The position numbers were made by a program, and so were the translations under genes. Below the pieces are notes generated by a model. The model was given only the letters and a program-made list of their open reading frames with translations, was not told where the DNA came from and did no database searches. Shown here in pieces: positions 63,888-64,000 of a DNA stretch of 64,000 nucleotides. Each line of letters opens with the position of its first letter. The first letter of the stretch is position 1. This DNA comes from Pseudomonas sp. GM79 (lineage in GTDB: Bacteria > Pseudomonadota > Gammaproteobacteria > Pseudomonadales > Pseudomonadaceae): positions 124,001 to 188,000 of the forward strand of contig NZ_AKJE01000032.1 in the NCBI RefSeq assembly GCF_000282495.1, given 5' to 3'.

Positions 63888-64000
63888 ATGCCCTATGTTC
63901 CAGTTGCAGAGCTCAAAGATTATGTCGGCAAGGAACTCGGACGTTCCGAATGGCTCACCATCGACCAGGAACGCATCAACCTGTTCGCAGAAGCCACAGG
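63888..64000 (+). CDS. MaoC-like (R)-specific enoyl-CoA hydratase, NodN type, 5' end only
   Basis: ATG 63888 has AAGGAG upstream and the frame runs out of the window after 37 complete codons. The start PVAELKDYVGKELGRSEWLT and DQERINLFAEATG match the MaoC hot-dog domain of NodN-like dehydratases, where the last stretch leads into the substrate pocket. The active-site Asp/His region lies beyond the window, so activity cannot be confirmed. Confidence 0.85.
   Translation, partial: MPYVPVAELKDYVGKELGRSEWLTIDQERINLFAEAT

Overview
The window looks like chromosomal core sequence from a Pseudomonas of the P. fluorescens group. Three things point there: high GC with G/C-ending codons; twelve copies of an inverted-repeat pair built on the motif GTGGGAGCGGGCTTGCTCGC, a fluorescent-pseudomonad REP; and a gene order that, from memory, follows the P. 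aeruginosa PAO1 stretch from about PA3950 to PA4015 (ladS-thiD-thiE-hemL, miaB-phoH-ybeY-corC-lnt, leuS-lptE-holA, lipA-lipB-ybeD-dac-rlpA-mltB-rodA-pbpA-rlmH-rsfS-nadD-proA). I see no phage, IS element, integron, CRISPR array, rRNA or tRNA gene.

Layout. 1-9 kb: end of a chemotaxis receptor gene, an EamA exporter with an IclR regulator, a zinc metallopeptidase followed by an exported alpha/beta hydrolase, a tesB-HAD pair, an acetyltransferase, a histone-deacetylase-fold enzyme and a flavoprotein. 9-22 kb: RhlE-type helicase, YedA-like exporter facing its likely Lrp/AsnC regulator, a DnaQ-fold exonuclease, a NYN nuclease, DUF2076, YciC, an EEP hydrolase, HrpB, a small lipoprotein, a FieF-type metal exporter and a DUF6515 protein. 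22-33 kb: a second Lrp regulator facing a 56-codon reading frame with its own terminator, DUF2788, rluE, amn, an AidB-like dehydrogenase, the hybrid kinase ladS, thiD, thiE, hemL and a Sel1-repeat protein.

33-47 kb: miaB, phoH-like, ybeY, corC and lnt (tRNA modification, RNA maturation, envelope lipoprotein acylation), an ElyC/YdcF protein, leuS, lptE, holA, the ribosome-rescue gene arfA, and a lipoprotein lytic transglycosylase. 47-60 kb, nearly all on the minus strand: ldcA, then a long co-oriented series from proA to lipA containing NAD synthesis (nadD), ribosome factors (rsfS, rlmH), the cell-elongation machinery (pbpA, rodA), peptidoglycan trimming (mltB, rlpA, dacA) and lipoate synthesis (ybeD, lipB, lipA), closed by a strong terminator at 48031-48073. 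60-64 kb: mpg, a DedA-PAP2 fusion, a LON-domain protein, an lrgAB pair and the start of a MaoC-type dehydratase.

The genes are mostly housekeeping, so the interesting signals lie between or inside them: an arfA gene with an internal 12-bp hairpin and a C-terminus ending LAA, an unannotated-looking small gene with terminator at 21495-21737, a perfect 11-bp inverted repeat in the YedA/Lrp divergent promoter, a hairpin covering the ribosome-binding site of the elyC-like gene, and a REPIN population that splits by arm order and spacer sequence. I found no convincing new multi-gene system.
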